Part shown: positions 18,070 to 18,513 of the stretch, in pieces
Numbering within the stretch: the first letter of the stretch is position 1
How the letters are laid out: each line of letters begins with the position of its first letter
Source: Russula earlei
Taxonomy: Eukaryota; Basidiomycota; Agaricomycetes; Russulales; Russulaceae
Length of the DNA stretch: 18,513 bases
Assembly: GCA_025769875.1 (NCBI GenBank)
Contig: JAGFNK010000917.1
Location: 1-18,513, forward strand
Direction: 5' to 3'
Program-made: the position numbers and the translations under genes
Notes under the pieces: model-generated
Database searches by the model: none
What the model saw: the letters and a program-made list of their open reading frames with translations, nothing else
Told to the model about the DNA's origin: nothing

Positions 18070-18513
18070 AGTATAGAGTGCAGTGTAAGGAAGATTATGG
18101 CTGGCCTTGAAATCACGTGTGAAAATGTGACACAACACGACATGAGACTGACACCTCAGCTCCCTTTCATCCCTTGCCACTGCCCTCTCGTTCCAGGCAG
18201 TCCACTGACCACACACCACAAGCCATCTTGCATGCAACATCAAGACCTTGATCGCATTGCCCAGCCCTCACCACTGACCACATGCACACGCGCCTCAGCA
18301 CACTAGATGTGTTTGTCTCAAGCCTTTCACAAACACCTCGACCATCTTGACCAGTCTGGATTCTCTTTCATGCATTTCATCTCTAGTACCTTCACTTCTG
18401 TATATAAACTGTTTAGCTACTCAGTTCAAAGAGATCCCCTTTTGCCTGCTCTTCCCTCTGTCTGCCTCAAGAAGCCATCTTCATGTCCATGTCTGCACTC
18501 AGCATTCCAGCTG
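18070..18513. other. window edge; possible partial LTR or promoter
   Basis: No gene is seen. TATATAAA at 18401-18408 is followed about 20 bp later by CTACTCAGTTC and a pyrimidine-rich stretch, a layout like the TATA-R-U5 part of LTR-A and LTR-C but without clear sequence identity. The window ends before any terminus could be checked. Confidence 0.25.

Noticed and set aside
1..18513. tRNA, rRNA or bacterial-type operon features
   Set aside because: No cloverleaf with a GTTCRA-type T-loop and no rRNA segments were recognised. Spliceosomal introns rule out a prokaryotic reading.

Overview
The window looks like nuclear DNA of a filamentous basidiomycete (Agaricomycete type). The reasons are genes broken by many 50-100 nt GT-AG introns, protein families that are expanded in mushrooms (F-box, DUF6699, an uncharacterised MPLTVDQPYNVYREQ-type protein), and solo LTRs whose copies differ almost only by transitions, mostly at CpG. 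All function calls come from reading the sequence and from recalled family motifs; no search was run.

Layout. (1) 1-6.1 kb is a gene-poor repeat graveyard. It holds three solo LTRs, each with TG...CA ends and a perfect 5-bp target-site duplication (TSD): LTR-A 1915-2744 (TSD ATATC), LTR-D 3856-4391 (TSD CCTTT) and LTR-B 4398-5358 (minus, TSD CTTTC). D and B sit 6 bp apart. (2) 6.37-12.95 kb is a compact island of three plus-strand genes: arginyl-tRNA synthetase (6368-8580), a nine-exon gene joining an uncharacterised fungal protein to a DUF6699 domain (8664-10782), and an F-box protein (11561-12947). (3) 13.3-16.8 kb is a decayed pogo/Fot-type DNA transposon on the minus strand, with HTH, CENP-B-like, DDE and a SAP-like tail. 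It is split by a fourth solo LTR, LTR-C (14100-15056, TSD ACCCA), a close inverted copy of LTR-B. (4) 16.8-18.5 kb is low-complexity sequence with a short fragment of another transposon-like ORF and a TATA element at the edge.

The three island genes show no shared pathway: translation, unknown, and probable ubiquitin-ligase adaptor. ArgRS and the F-box gene each carry apparent single-base insertions in short homopolymer runs (two and one), which are either assembly errors or real lesions. I see no CRISPR array, rRNA or tRNA, and no convincing new defence or biosynthetic system. The most informative signals are the nested solo LTRs, their CpG-transition decay, their bZIP-site-rich U3 regions, and the gene fusion supported by an in-phase 58-nt intron.
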